DNA from: Canna indica
Taxonomy: Eukaryota; Streptophyta; Magnoliopsida; Zingiberales; Cannaceae
Assembly: GCA_034359265.1 (NCBI GenBank)
Contig: CP136896.1
Location: forward strand, 16,709,501-16,773,500
Direction: 5' to 3'
DNA length: 64,000 bases
The position numbers were made by a program, and so were the translations under genes. Below, piece by piece: positions 1-10,410 of this stretch; positions within the stretch are counted from its first letter, which is position 1; every line of letters starts with the position of its first letter. The notes beneath the pieces are model-generated. The model made no database searches, was not told where the DNA came from, and worked only from the letters and a program-made list of their open reading frames with translations.

Positions 1-646
1 CCATTCCTTGATATATAGCCTTCAAAGCTTCATCGATTCATCACCTTGAGGCATCAAGAGGACTAGGGAGTTTGTTGTGGAGCTAAGTATTTTTTTTGTT
101 TGACTTATTGCTCTATTTAGTGTTGTATTTTCTTATTTATTTATTTGTATTTGAGTTAGAGTAAGACAGAGAGTGTATGTGTTGAAATTGGGTGGTAGCC
201 TTGGTGTTTGAGGTTTAAATCCACTGGTGTAAACGTTGTTTACTAGGATTAGTTAAGTTGTCCCTTAGGGTTGAGGTGGAAGAGTGCTCTCGGTAAGAAG
301 ACGGAGACTTCTGGGTGTAGAAGTGCTTTAGGTTGAGAGCGAGACTCTTCGGGTCAAAGTCCTCATTGTAAGAGAAACAATATTAATCTAATAAAATTTA
401 GTTTGGGAATTCTAAGCGGGGTGCTTAGGTAGTGAAATAGACATTGAGGCCGAACCACTATAAATAATTGTATTAGTATTATTTTCTTTGTGTATCATAT
501 TGTTTATCTTCATTACTCGCTTCCGCATTTAGTCGTTGAATTGTGAATTGCCTAAGTAGTTTAAGAAAATATTTAAAATTAAATTTAAGCAAATAGATTT
601 AGTTAACGCACTATTCATCCCATCTAGTATGATCATTTCATCGACA
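1..646 (+). mobile_element. 3' part of an LTR (copia-type, same family as the solo LTR at 48,097-49,621)
   Basis: The stretch aligns by eye with the downstream half of the solo LTR at 48,097-49,621. Shared landmarks are the 'cccttagggttgagg' block, 'aagcggggtgcttaggtag', 'cactataaat' and 'cactattca' near the end. It seems to finish at ...TCGACA (646). The expected tRNA-Met primer-binding site does not follow, so this is a 3' LTR or a solo LTR whose 5' end lies outside the window. No coding capacity was seen. Confidence 0.75.
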
Positions 647-1765
647 GATTTCAACCAATTATAATTGTGCTGAAGAAGAACCTGTTTGTTGAAAATGGGC
701 CGAAGGATGCTATAGATTGGAGCATGGACGCCATGAAAAATGCCAGGAAGGGGCCGTTGCAGCTCCTCTCACGTGATGGGTGAATGCATGGCTGCATACT
801 AGGCTTGAAACTGAATAGGCCATATTTGATAAACAAAAGGCCCCGTAATCATGTAATTAACAAGGGCCTAAATGATCTATTGTTGGGCTTCAAGGCCCAT
901 GAAAATAAGGCTGATTTTAATTAGGCTTGGTTAAGCATTTTTAAGTCAAATTGATAGATTAGTTTAACTATAGTTTTATCAAATCAATTCCGATCTAGGT
1001 CCTCATATTTGTTGGATTCAATTCGGATCCAATTAGATTTGACATTCAACAGACAAAACTCAATGAAAAGACACTTAGAGCGTGTTTGTTAGGGCTAGTT
1101 TCGTTTCCGTCCAGAATCGAAAATGGTGTTTGGTTGTTGAAACATGGCTTGACTTTGAGTTCGGTTTTGCGAAACTCAAATTTTGCAAAATCCACATTCT
1201 ACTGAACTTGAAGTTCGACTCCGATTAGTTTTCGTGATTTTAAGAAATTGAGCGAAATTGGTGGGAGCACAATTGTAAATATTTTGTAGTTTCTGCCAGT
1301 TTCACTTGAAATCGAACAAAACCCGAGATCTTAGGTTAGGGCATCTCCACACACGATACCCGACCCCACTCTTTCTTCAGCGATGATAGAGGCGACCTTC
1401 ACCACTGGTCATCTCCTTTTGATTAGGTGTCTAAATCTTTTCGCTTCAGCCACGAGTAAGGAGAACTATTTGATGCTTTTCGATGAATTTTGGTTGATTT
1501 CTTCTTAAGAAGCGCACAGACGTCGAAAAGCTCTTCCCTTCAAAGAAAAATATGTTATCATTTGTTTTCTTTTTTACTTGCTTATGTTGTGGGCTTAAGT
1601 ATAGACTAAAACTTGAGCTGCTCTATTTTTTGAATCTTTTCCTTCCTATTTTGCATCAATTAGTAGATCCCTTTTTTGGATTTCTTTTTGGTCAGGAAGA
1701 TGATGAATTTGTCTTTGTTGTTGTTTTTTCCCTAAGTTTTTTCCCAATAAAATGAGTGTGAGATA
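647..1765. other. Non-genic stretch
   Basis: No recognisable gene. The short open frames (for example around 1,552-1,755 +, rich in F and L) match nothing I know. A segment at about 1,078-1,335 begins TTAGAGCGTGTTTG, which resembles the outer end of a PIF/Harbinger MITE, but no matching inverted end was found, so it is not called. Confidence 0.5.
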
Positions 1766-2278
1766 TAGGGGTGAGCACGGGTCGGGACATCCCGGTCCGA
1801 CTCGACCCGAAAAGTCAGAACAAGTCCCGTCCTGGTTCAAAATCAGGACGGGACTGAGACAAATATGTTTGTCCCGATTAAAAATTGGGACGGGATCGGG
1901 GCGATACAAAAAAAATTGAGATTGTCCCGTCTCGGTCCGGTTTATAATATAAGTAATATTAAATATATAATAATATTTTTTTAGAAAAAAAATATTTAAT
2001 TATTTTAATGAATATATTATTTTTATTTTATAAAAAATCAATATTAAGAAATTTGGGATGTTCCGGTCCCGTCCGGGTCCCGTCTCGAAAAATTCGAGAC
2101 GGGACAAAATCGGAATGCTTCGTATTTGGGACCGGGATGCATATTTGCGTCCCGATTTAAAATCGGACCCCGAAAAATTTGGGACGGAATTGGAACGCAT
2201 ATTTGTGTCCCGACTCAAAACCGGAATGGGATCGGAATATATCAAATCTCGGCCTGTCCCGTCCCGAGCTCACCCCTA
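1766..2278. mobile_element. hAT-superfamily MITE, 513 bp
   Basis: The element starts TAGGGGTGAGC and ends GCTCACCCCTA, a perfect 11-bp terminal inverted repeat. It is flanked by an exact 8-bp target-site duplication GTGAGATA (1,758-1,765 and 2,279-2,286). Eight-bp TSDs with TAGGG-type ends are diagnostic of hAT elements. The interior carries subterminal GGGACGGGA/CCCGTCCC repeats around an AT-rich core. There is no transposase, so it is non-autonomous. Confidence 0.93.
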
Positions 2279-2370
2279 GTGAGATACGCTACACGCAAGT
2301 TCAGATCGATTTCTAATAACACGACGGAAATGACTGTATTATGTTAGTGAGCCAGTTGCTATCCCAAAAT

Positions 2371-2870
2371 CCTGTCCAAACGAAACGAGCGTCCGATATG
2401 AAGGGCGTATAGGAAAATCCTATCCGCCGTTCGTTTTCGTGCGTCGGATTTGTAAAAGGCGGATAAGACCAAGGGGTGTGCTGGTATTTGAAATCAAAGG
2501 ACTTGAACCGTGTTAAAACCTAGTCACGTTCGAGCGAGCGGCGGGATCTTCTTCTCCTCATCCGAGTGAGCAGCCTTTTCCAACGACGGGATCTCCAGTG
2601 AGTTTCTTCTTCTCCCTCCTCTTGCTCTTCTCCTACGTGAACTGATGCTCACCTTCTTTTCTTCATCTCCTTCTCCTTTCGCTTATTCTTTTCCTCCGCC
2701 TCCTCCTTCTCTTTTTTCCTTTTGGTCCTCTTTCTTCTCCTTCTTATTTGTCTCCTCTGTCAACATATCAGTCCGGCCCTCTTCTTCTTCTCTTTCCTTT
2801 GTTTCTTCTCTTCACATTTCTTTTCTTCTTCTTCTTCATCTATATTAGCAGATTCGGCCATCTACCTGAG
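2371..2870 (+). repeat. Leader-like repeat, copy A (partial copy at 3,998-5,300)
   Basis: This block contains 'atcctatccgcc', a GGATAAGACCAA motif, then a leader-like stretch ending in a good splice donor (CTCCA|GTGAGT at about 2,598), then a long CT-rich tract. The same order recurs from about 3,998, where the CT-rich part is split by a small hAT-like element. It probably is the promoter and 5' UTR region of the DUF971-type gene that follows; this is inference. Confidence 0.55.
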
Positions 2871-2999
2871 TTAATTTTGCTCTTAAATTTCTTTAGGGTT
2901 GGCAAGCTGTAAACAGTGAATCTTCAAGGTAAAATTTCAGATCAGGTCTTGATTCATGTTGGTTTGAATGTTTCAGTTTCGTGGAATCTATTGATTAGA

Positions 3000-3263
3000 A
3001 TGTTTGCTCTGCTCCTCTAGGCGGCCCGCCTTGCTCACGCCGCCGCGCCTCACCAGATTCGCCCTCCACCCTCCCAAGGTTGCAAGCTCCTTCTCATCCT
3101 GTTCTCCTTTCTTTCTCTTTATATATGTTCACCCCTGAAATCTTTTCTTTTTCAGGCAGAGGTGGAGTTCTCCGATGGCAGTATCTTCAATCTGCCAGCT
3201 GAGTTCCTTAGAGTCTACAGCCCTGCAGTCGATAGCAAGATCAGAAAAATTGGTGGTGAGAAG
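3000..3263 (+). pseudogene. DUF971 (GBBH-like N-terminal domain) protein, 5' fragment only
   Basis: Two exon-like blocks, 3,021-3,078 and 3,160-3,263, join across a GT-AG intron to read AARLAHAAAPHQIR... followed by EVEFSDGSIFNLPAEF and LRVYSPAVDSKIRKIGGEK. The second block is the start of the DUF971 domain found in small plant organelle-targeted proteins; the first resembles a transit peptide. The exon ends in phase 0 at a GTAACC donor. The rest of the domain (the usual GRRHVGIM and W-D-Y-L region) was not found downstream. An in-frame ATG at 3,000 is cut by TAG at 3,018-3,020, although that TAG could instead be the splice acceptor of a 5'-UTR intron. I read it as a truncated gene; a distant surviving 3' half cannot be excluded. 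Confidence 0.6.
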
Positions 3264-3324
3264 GTAACCATGTTTTTCTAATTCCCTTATAATTACTATT
3301 TCTGGTTGAGTTTTTAGTAATTTG

Positions 3325-3860
3325 GATACAACATGCACATCAAAAACTATATGTGCACTACACAAAAAAAGTGTAGTTTTTATATCATATACAAAAAGAT
3401 GGAAGCATTATAAATTGGGTTCAGCCGAGAAATGTAGATTAAAAATTAAAAGCGTTATGAATTTTTATAAAATAAAAATAAAAATGGACAATGTGTATCT
3501 TCTATTGAAATTTTATAATAACATCACATCAACAACTTAAAAGCTATATGTGGACATGTTTTAAATTTTAGTATAACATCGCATTAAGTTCTTAATAGCT
3601 AAATGTTTAACATGAACAGAAATAGGGTTTAATGACATCTTTCTCATTCAACATGTTTCAAGTTTCATCCATGCAGAAGTGTGCCAAAGGTGCAACCTGA
3701 AGGTACACAATAACATTTTTTAGCGGCATAAGCATTGCTATTAAACAAGCCTTGCTAATAAACATCAATGACATTATTGATTGATCTCACCAAAAATGGC
3801 AAGCTAGACTAGCACATTATTAATCAGAACATATGACAACTTTTTATTTTATTTCCATCA
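3325..3860 (+). repeat. Left arm of the long inverted repeat
   Basis: Reverse-complement similarity to 7,180-7,565 extends over several hundred bases with small gaps. The outermost part holds a local hairpin, ACTACAC-A7-GTGTAGT at about 3,357-3,378. Confidence 0.6.
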
Positions 3861-3997
3861 GAGCAGCCTATTAATGGCTCAATGTTGCTTATACACAGAT
3901 ATTACATTTTCTTTAGGCTTATATCTATTTTTACAGCCTATTAATGGTGCCCTCCTTTCCCTTTTGTGATGGAACATTGTTACTGCATGCTTTTTAT

Positions 3998-4454
3998 GCC
4001 AGATATTAAGGGCAGATAGGATTTGCAAAATCCTATCCGCCATTTGTTTCAGACATCGGATTTAAAAAATGATGGATAAGACCAAATTCAAGTCTGATTG
4101 GAACCCGATATTGCCGTCCCAAGGGTGGGAATTGGTGGCAACCTAAAATTGGAGATTTCATAGTCGCGCTCTCATGTTTCTCATGACATCATGACCTCAT
4201 CTACATAGAATGATGGAACGACGAGACGTTTTCTTCTCATTCAAGGGAGCGGCCTCTCCTCAAGCCGGTGAGCTCTTCCACTCTGTTGAGTCCATTTTGT
4301 CTCCTCCTTCCTCTTTCACATATCCTTCTTCTCCTCCTCCTCCTCCTTCTCCTCTATGAACACATGTTGCCCTTCTCCTTTTCTTATCTTTTCGATTCTC
4401 CTTCTCCTTCTTCTCCTTTCTCTTATCCTTTTCCTCCTCATTCTCCTTCTTCTC
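3998..4454 (+). repeat. Leader-like repeat, copy B (continues at 5,167-5,300)
   Basis: This repeats the layout of 2,371-2,870: 'aatcctatccgcc', GGATAAGACCAAA, an exon-like piece with two ATGs (4,211 onwards) ending at a GTGAGC donor near 4,267, and a CT-rich tract. The CT-rich part is interrupted by the hAT-like element at 4,455-5,166 and resumes at 5,167 up to the 'accagattc' block near 5,230. Confidence 0.5.
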
Positions 4455-5166
4455 ATAGTTGTCAATAGCGCGCTATAGCGCATGGCGCACGCTATGCGCA
4501 GTAGATTTCAGCGTAGCGCGCTATGCGGCGCTATCTACGCTATAGCGCATAGCGTAGCGCAGCAAAAAGTGCGCTACACTAAAGTACACTTAAGGCATTA
4601 GCTTTGGTCTTTTTCTTTCGAAGGACAAGGGTTTTTTTGGAAGGCAAGTTGATAGAAATTCCAGAAAATGATGAAGAGGAAGAATTTAGAGCCAACCAAA
4701 CTGATATGGAGGAGGAAGAGGAGAAAGACAGCGAAGGTTATTGCTCTCATGGTCTTGATGTGGATGATGAGATTAACCTTGAGGATGAAAATCTCGACGA
4801 TGATGAACAAAGTTGGGGTCTTGAGGAAATTTTGGAGCTTGAAATTTGAATTCTAGGTTTTAAAACTTTGTTTTGCTAACTTTTAGATTTATCCTTATAG
4901 TTGATTTATGATGTTTTGCTTGGTTTATCTTATCTTATAAACATGGTTTCTTTTTATACATTTGGTCTTCGTCATTTTTTAATATTTAGTTGTTATTCTT
5001 TATTATAGTTGAAATCTATTGGTATTTTTGGTGTATACAAAAAATTAAATACCTATGTTTTTATATTGCTCTTTATTTCAATAAAGCACGCGTTTCACGC
5101 AGCGCTATGTGCTATAGCTCCAGGGGACCTTTGCGCGTTGTTGCGCTTTTCGCCCCCGACAACTAT
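4455..5166 (+). mobile_element. Small hAT-like deletion derivative with GC-rich palindromic end
   Basis: The ends ATAGTTGTC and GACAACTAT are inverted copies. Inside the left end lies about 100 bp of overlapping GCGCTATAGCG and GCGCATAGCG palindromes (4,463-4,563); a weaker set lies inside the right end (5,088-5,150). The interior encodes an acidic C-terminal-like tail (about 4,604-4,849 +) with runs of E and D ending SWGLEEILELEI. An acidic tail of this kind is common at the C-terminus of hAT transposases, so I infer a deleted autonomous hAT. The 8-bp TSD is not readable, so the superfamily is not proven. Confidence 0.5.
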
Positions 5167-5300
5167 GCTATTCTCTTTTGTGTTTCTTTTCTTCTCCTTC
5201 CTTTATGTGAACATGTTCGACCATGTTCTACCAGATTCAGCTTCAAATCTACATATTTTTGCTAGTCCCCCAATCCCCTTGCTGATTTCCCTCACTATTT

Positions 5301-7179
5301 GATCAAGTGAAGTGTAATGTGTTGTGCTCCATGATCAATTAGCAAAATAGGATGGCTAGCAAGCTCCAAGCAGTTTCTTTTTCACATGATTAGCGCATCA
5401 GCACAACTCCTATAGAGATTAACATTCTTGTTATCCTCATTTGAATCTATTTTTTATGATGTTTTGGTGTTTGAGCATCAAGGCTCAACTCATAAGTATG
5501 CAGCAGAAATGATTGGGAGCAGAAATTACATTGCTGAAATTTTCTTTGCTGAAAAATGGAATTAGATTCAATATTGATGCCTTGTAAATTAAATGCCTTG
5601 TAGGGTAAATGAACTTTTCTTTGCTTGTGAAGACACATGTTGCAATTTTTGGATGTTGTTAGAGCTAGGAACTTGATTTGCTTAATCTTTTTTTGTTAAT
5701 GTAGCTTAATGGGCAGTTCCTAATTGAGATTCAGCAAACTTTATTATGCAAACATGTGGAACTTTTTCTAGCACTTGATTGACTGGAAATTTTTTGTAAT
5801 GGCATAGCACTAAACTGATAAAGTTCTTAATTCTGTGATGTAGACTAAGGAACAAATGAATTCTAGTAATAAAGCTCAAAACTGGTCTTCCAGCTGCAGC
5901 CTCCGTACATATTCTGTATAATATTTTTCATTTCCTTAATATATGCTTTGGTGGGGGCTTCCTTCCAGTTCATACAAAAATTGTAGTAAGTTGGAAGTAC
6001 ACATTGACATATCCAAACAACCTAAGTGTGCCTACTACTCTCAACATTTAGATTTGCATGCATCTCTAATTACAAGCAGCCAAATACTCTAAAAGAGACC
6101 TTCATAATTGATAGCTAACCTAGATTTTTTTTCATGTCTATCTATTTTGATGCAACAACAGCAATTAGCTTAAATAGGATTGTATGACAAGTAGGCATCA
6201 AACTACTCTGCACTTAGCTGCTTTAACTCATTGATGCTTGACTAGATAATGACTTGCAATTTACTTTTGCATCTTTGTCGTTTTCGCTTTATCAATCATT
6301 CAACCACTCATGCTAACTGCTTCCTCCAGGGATATTGATTTAACTATATCAGTATATCTTAATTAAACATTATTCATTTGGGATCCATTTTCTCCATAAT
6401 AATTTGAATCATATCAACTCTTTCTATTAGACTACTTCGTTCTGATCTTGAAGAGTTTCTGTAAACTTCATTCTGAACTGGTGGTATATCATTGAATGCA
6501 CCAGCCTCAAATACGCTATGAAAATTACCATACATAATTACATAAATTAGACCTAACTTCAAAAGTATGATCTAGGCTTCCATCAGTTTTTGAAATCAGA
6601 AAAGCACCAGTGAAAACCTCTTGTAACAGTATCATGCATACTTTTAGGAGTGCCATTTGTTGCACAAAAGAAATCAGCTTTTACTGGATCATATATAAAC
6701 ACATTATTTTCTGTGAATCTTCTGTATCCTGTATTCATTTTATTGATTCTTAATCTGCTTAGTTCATGTACATGTTCTAGTCTACTATCTTTTTCTAATC
6801 TCATCATCCATCACTCTGTTATCAGGAAGATAAGAACAACATAAACATCTAGAGGGATTTTGCATTAAACTTTTAGTCAAGAAAATTTGATTTGACAATA
6901 TCAGTATTCTGCATGTGCCTTGGTGCGCCTCTCACCATGTGACTATGCACGATAGGGTATAGTCAGGATTTTTGTCCATTTCTGTCCGATTAAAATTATA
7001 TTGTGTGAAACAAATGAGCCACTATAGTTTTGACCTGATTTTTTATTTGAAGTGTTCACTATAGTTTGGAATATTCTTATTCTTTCCTAAACATGAAACC
7101 TTGATTTGTGTATACTTTTAGAAACAAATATTGTTGTATCGACAACATTAAGTCATTAATAGTCTATTCTGATGGAAAT
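5301..7179. other. Interior of the inverted-repeat segment, mostly AT-rich non-coding
   Basis: No known gene was recognised apart from two minus-strand open frames described separately. The sequence is AT-rich without clear repeats. Confidence 0.4.
6374..6810 (-). CDS. Two adjacent orphan open frames, possible captured gene fragment
   Basis: On the minus strand, 6,807-6,583 reads MMRLEKDSRLEHVHELSRL... and continues through GYRRFTENNVFIYDP and ADFFCATNGTPKS. 6,562-6,374 reads MKLGLIYVIMYGNFHSVFEAG then NDIPPVQNEVYRNSS, ending MIQIIMEKMDPK. Both are hydrophilic and of mixed composition, unlike the random AT-rich frames nearby, and could be exons of one gene. I recognise no family. Their place inside a segment with long inverted repeats would fit gene capture by a transposon. 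Confidence 0.25.
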
Positions 7180-7565
7180 AAGATGAAAAGTTGTCATACA
7201 TTCTGATTGCTAATGTGCTAGTCTAGCTTGCCATTTTTGGTGAGCAGTGCTTATGTTGCTAGAACATGTTATTGCGTACCTTCATAGCTGCACCTTTGAC
7301 ACATTTTTGCACGAATAATGAGAAAGATGTCATCATGCCCTATCTCTATTCGTGGCAAACATGCCAACATATAGCCTTTAAGTTCTTGATGTGATGCTAT
7401 TATGAAATTTCAATAAAAGATATACTGTCCATATATTTATTTTACAGAAATTCGTAGTACTTTTAATACGTAATCTACTTTTTCTGCTGAACTTAATTTC
7501 TAATTATTCCAACTTTTGTGTATGATTGTTGGTACGACACTAGATGCACATGCAGAACACTTTTG
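7180..7565 (-). repeat. Right arm of the long inverted repeat
   Basis: Reverse complement of the left arm at about 3,325-3,860, imperfect and gapped. It ends about 100 bp before the first recognisable DHDPS exon, so it may lie in the first intron of that gene. Confidence 0.6.
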
Positions 7566-7664
7566 GCCATTCTACTTGTTACTTGCTTTTAACTACATAT
7601 GTACTTGTTGACAAATTTGTTGTATTTGTTTTATGCTAATACTTGTGCTATATGTGTAATCTAG

Positions 7665-9334
7665 GACTGGAAGATGGAAATCCCCCCAAGCTGCTGTGGT
7701 TGCTGATTTTCATCTCCCTATGCGTAGCCTAGAAGTTAAGAACAGGTTGGCTTATACAGAAACAAGGAATAGTTTGTACAGAAACAAGGACATGATATAA
7801 TCTATACTACATGACTCGTTTTCTTATTGATTTGATAAGATTTTGGTCAATGAATTGCTTATTCCAAAGTTTTGAGAGCAGTGAATTGATATAAGAATGG
7901 CCAATTGAATCTATTCCTATTATTTCAAGATTAATTATCAATATTCCAAAGTTGTAATTGCTTACTGATAGGATATGACATTCATAGATCTCTTAATCTA
8001 TACATTTTTCACTGTACGAAGAACAACTACACCTCAATGACTTCTAACAACTCATATATATCTGAGTAAGAAGCCTCTTGTGAGAGAAAGCTCTCAATGT
8101 TGTTGTAAAGGGAGCACTAAATTCATATAATGTCATTAACATAATCCCTCCTCTATATGGAGTATAAGGAATTATATATTAAATTTATACTAATAATTCT
8201 CTCAACAATTGTTTTTGCTCCTACTAAGACTCCTAATAGGTAGGCAATTTTGGTAAGATTATATTAGATGTCTTAGGCATCATACAGTCGTAAAATAGGA
8301 TTCCATGTACCTTCTGGAGTAAAATTTGTTATTATTTGATGAATGCTAGAAGACTATCATTTTAGGTTGCAATGTTTGATGCTAACTATGTTATTTGTTG
8401 CTTCAGGACATCAGTTGATGATATTAAAGGCTTAAGATTAATCACAGCCATCAAGACCCCATATCTACCTGATGGGAGATTTGACCTTGAAGCTTATGAC
8501 TCCCTGATGCACATGCAAATTCTTAATGGTGCTGAAGGTGTAATAGTTGGAGGTACAACAGGAGAAGGTCATCTCATGAGCTGGGACGAACACATTATGC
8601 TCATTGGTCATACTGTCAATTGTTTTGGTTCATCAGTTAAAGTCATAGGAAATACTGGAAGCAATTCAACAAGAGAGGCAATCCATGCAAGTGAACAAGG
8701 GTTTGCTGTAGGAATGCATGCTGCATTGCATATCAATCCTTATTATGGGAAGACGTCGATGCAAGGAATGGTAGCTCATTTTGAATCTGTTCTTTCAATG
8801 GGCCCAACAATCATATATAATGTGCCATCAAGGACTGGACAGGATATCCCTCCTTCAGTTATACATACTGTCTCACAAAACCCTAACATGGCAGGTGTTA
8901 AGGAGTGCATGGGAAATGACCGTATCAAAGATTATGTTGATAAAGGGATCACAATATGGAGTGGGAACGATGATGAGTGTCATGATTCTAGGTGGGCATA
9001 TGGGGCAACAGGGGTTATATCTGTTACAAGCAATCTTGTTCCAGGTCTAATGCATGAGATGATGTTTCGAGGCAAAAGTCCTTCATTGAATTCAAAATTG
9101 ATGCCTCTTATTAAATGGCTGTTCCGGGAGCCAAACCCTATTGGTCTTAATACTGCCCTTGCGCAGCTTGGTGTGATCAGGCCAGTTTTCAGGTTGCCAT
9201 ATGTTCCTCTTCCTCTTGCAAAGAGACTTGAATTTGTACACATTGTGGAGGAACTTGGGCGCGAGAATTTTGTGGGAGATAAAGATGTAAAGGTTCTTGA
9301 TGACCACGACTTTACTTTAGTTGGTAGGTACTAG
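7665..9334 (+). CDS. DHDPS: 4-hydroxy-tetrahydrodipicolinate (dihydrodipicolinate) synthase, plastid lysine pathway
   Basis: Exons 7,665-7,745 and 8,407-9,334 join in frame (AAC AG|G ACA) across a GT-AG intron. They give the mature enzyme from [16 protein letters not shown] through [20 protein letters not shown] to [11 protein letters not shown] and a TAG stop. DHDPS condenses pyruvate with aspartate semialdehyde, the first committed and lysine-inhibited step of lysine synthesis, in plastids. Visible signatures are [11 protein letters not shown], the W-D-E-H-x4-H block, [22 protein letters not shown] (tyrosine and arginine of the active site) and GVKEC, with the Schiff-base lysine. The C-terminal half is uninterrupted. 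The 5' exon with the transit-peptide ATG is not found; the acceptor at 7,663-7,664 needs an upstream exon ending in phase 2. A likely poly(A) signal AATAAA lies near 9,464. The upstream segment may have displaced or lengthened intron 1. Confidence 0.92.
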
Positions 9335-10410
9335 ACTTTGATCTGCTAATTATATCCAGAAACCTATATTAGGGTATGTGATCAGGCCAGTTTTGTATGA
9401 TTTGTGATCAGAACTTGACTCGTACGGAACTAGCAGTTTATCGTTGTTAACCTTTCCCCCTAAATAAAATTATGTTTCCTAAGTAATTACTTCTCTTATT
9501 TTGAAATCGACCAACATTACTTTCTCGTCTAACAAGTTGCTTAGGTTTCCTATTCGTTGCTTTTGAGACATGCATTTCATTTTAGTAGAATGAATTGCAT
9601 GTATTTAGCTACTAGTTTCAATAAACTACTTTGTGCATCATATTATCGTCCGCTGGCAAGTGATGAAGACGAGCTTCAACCTCAGCTTATAATATCAGCA
9701 TCAAATATCGTTACCGGTTGGGTTTGGTTTGCAAATTTTTTTTTGAAAGAATTAAGGTTGGAGGAGCATGTGCTTCGCAGGAACTCATGGGCCATGGCGG
9801 TATCTTCAAAGGATATCTTGGACTGCACCAGAAGTTATGCCGAAGGAAGCACACAAAGTTGCAGGCCATGTTCTCGGACAACAAATTTCAAATAGCAAGA
9901 ATGTTAGAAAGCTGCGCCTGTCCACTATATTAAGGCCCAATTCAGCAGCTTAGCAGACTTGGTTCAATTAATTTTAACTCAATTTGGGCCCAAACTGTCA
10001 CGATCATTGGTACTTTCGCGTGTGAATCGAAATAGTGTTGCATTATTCGTTTCCACCAATATCTAGTTATCTACTTATAGATGGCAGTTCAAAGAAGTTT
10101 AGAAACCGTGGCAAACGATTTGCTGGAAACCATGACAGTTCAAAGAGGTTTAGAAACACTGGCAAACGATTTGATCTGTCAAACATATTCCTCCAAAATA
10201 TCAAACATCTTCAGTTCGGTTTATAGCAACAGTTGGCACCAAAAAAAACACATATTCCCCTGTTTCAAGCAAAGCTTCGCTACAACCTCCAACTTTAAAC
10301 TACTTGCCACAAATTAACACCTATTCCACTCCCTCAATTATAAATCTACCAAGAATTACCATCTCTCGTCACTAAATTAATCTCACTTCCTCTTCATTGC
10401 CTTTACCAAT
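9335..10410. other. Intergenic region between DHDPS and the pectate lyase
   Basis: Contains the DHDPS 3' UTR and the likely promoter of the pectate lyase. An open frame at 9,557-9,895 (+) resembles no known protein and has no codon signal I trust. Confidence 0.5.
10081..10178 (+). repeat. 51-bp tandem repeat, about 1.9 copies
   Basis: The unit beginning ATGGCAGTTCAAAGAAG (10,081) recurs as ATGACAGTTCAAAGAGG at 10,132. Both halves share 'tttagaaac' and 'tggcaaacgattt'. The period is exactly 51 bp. It lies 230-330 bp upstream of the pectate lyase start. Confidence 0.85.

Larger units (their letters stand above)
3325..7565. mobile_element. 4.2-kb segment bounded by long imperfect inverted repeats
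   Basis: The left arm (about 3,325-3,860) is matched in reverse complement by the right arm (about 7,180-7,565). Paired landmarks are 'caccaaaaatggcaagctag' with 'ctagcttgccatttttggtg', 'gatgtgatgctattatgaaa' with its counterpart near 3,515-3,535, and 'gtagattaaaaattaaaag' near 3,437 with the segment near 7,470. This suggests a MULE-like or foldback element, but exact ends and a TSD could not be read and no transposase was seen. It lies between the DUF971 fragment and the DHDPS exons and contains part of the leader repeat, a hAT-like element and two orphan open frames. Confidence 0.55.

Noticed and set aside
1078..1340. Possible Harbinger MITE starting TTAGAGCGTGTTTG
   Set aside because: No inverted partner end or second TSD copy could be found.
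2000..2347. Overlapping open frames on both strands
   Set aside because: They fall within the subterminal repeats of a hAT MITE.
2645..2848. Serine/phenylalanine-rich open frame
   Set aside because: Produced by a CT-rich tract that is part of a duplicated leader-like region.
9557..9953. Open frames after the DHDPS gene
   Set aside because: No domain, no transcript-like features, frames overlap without preference.
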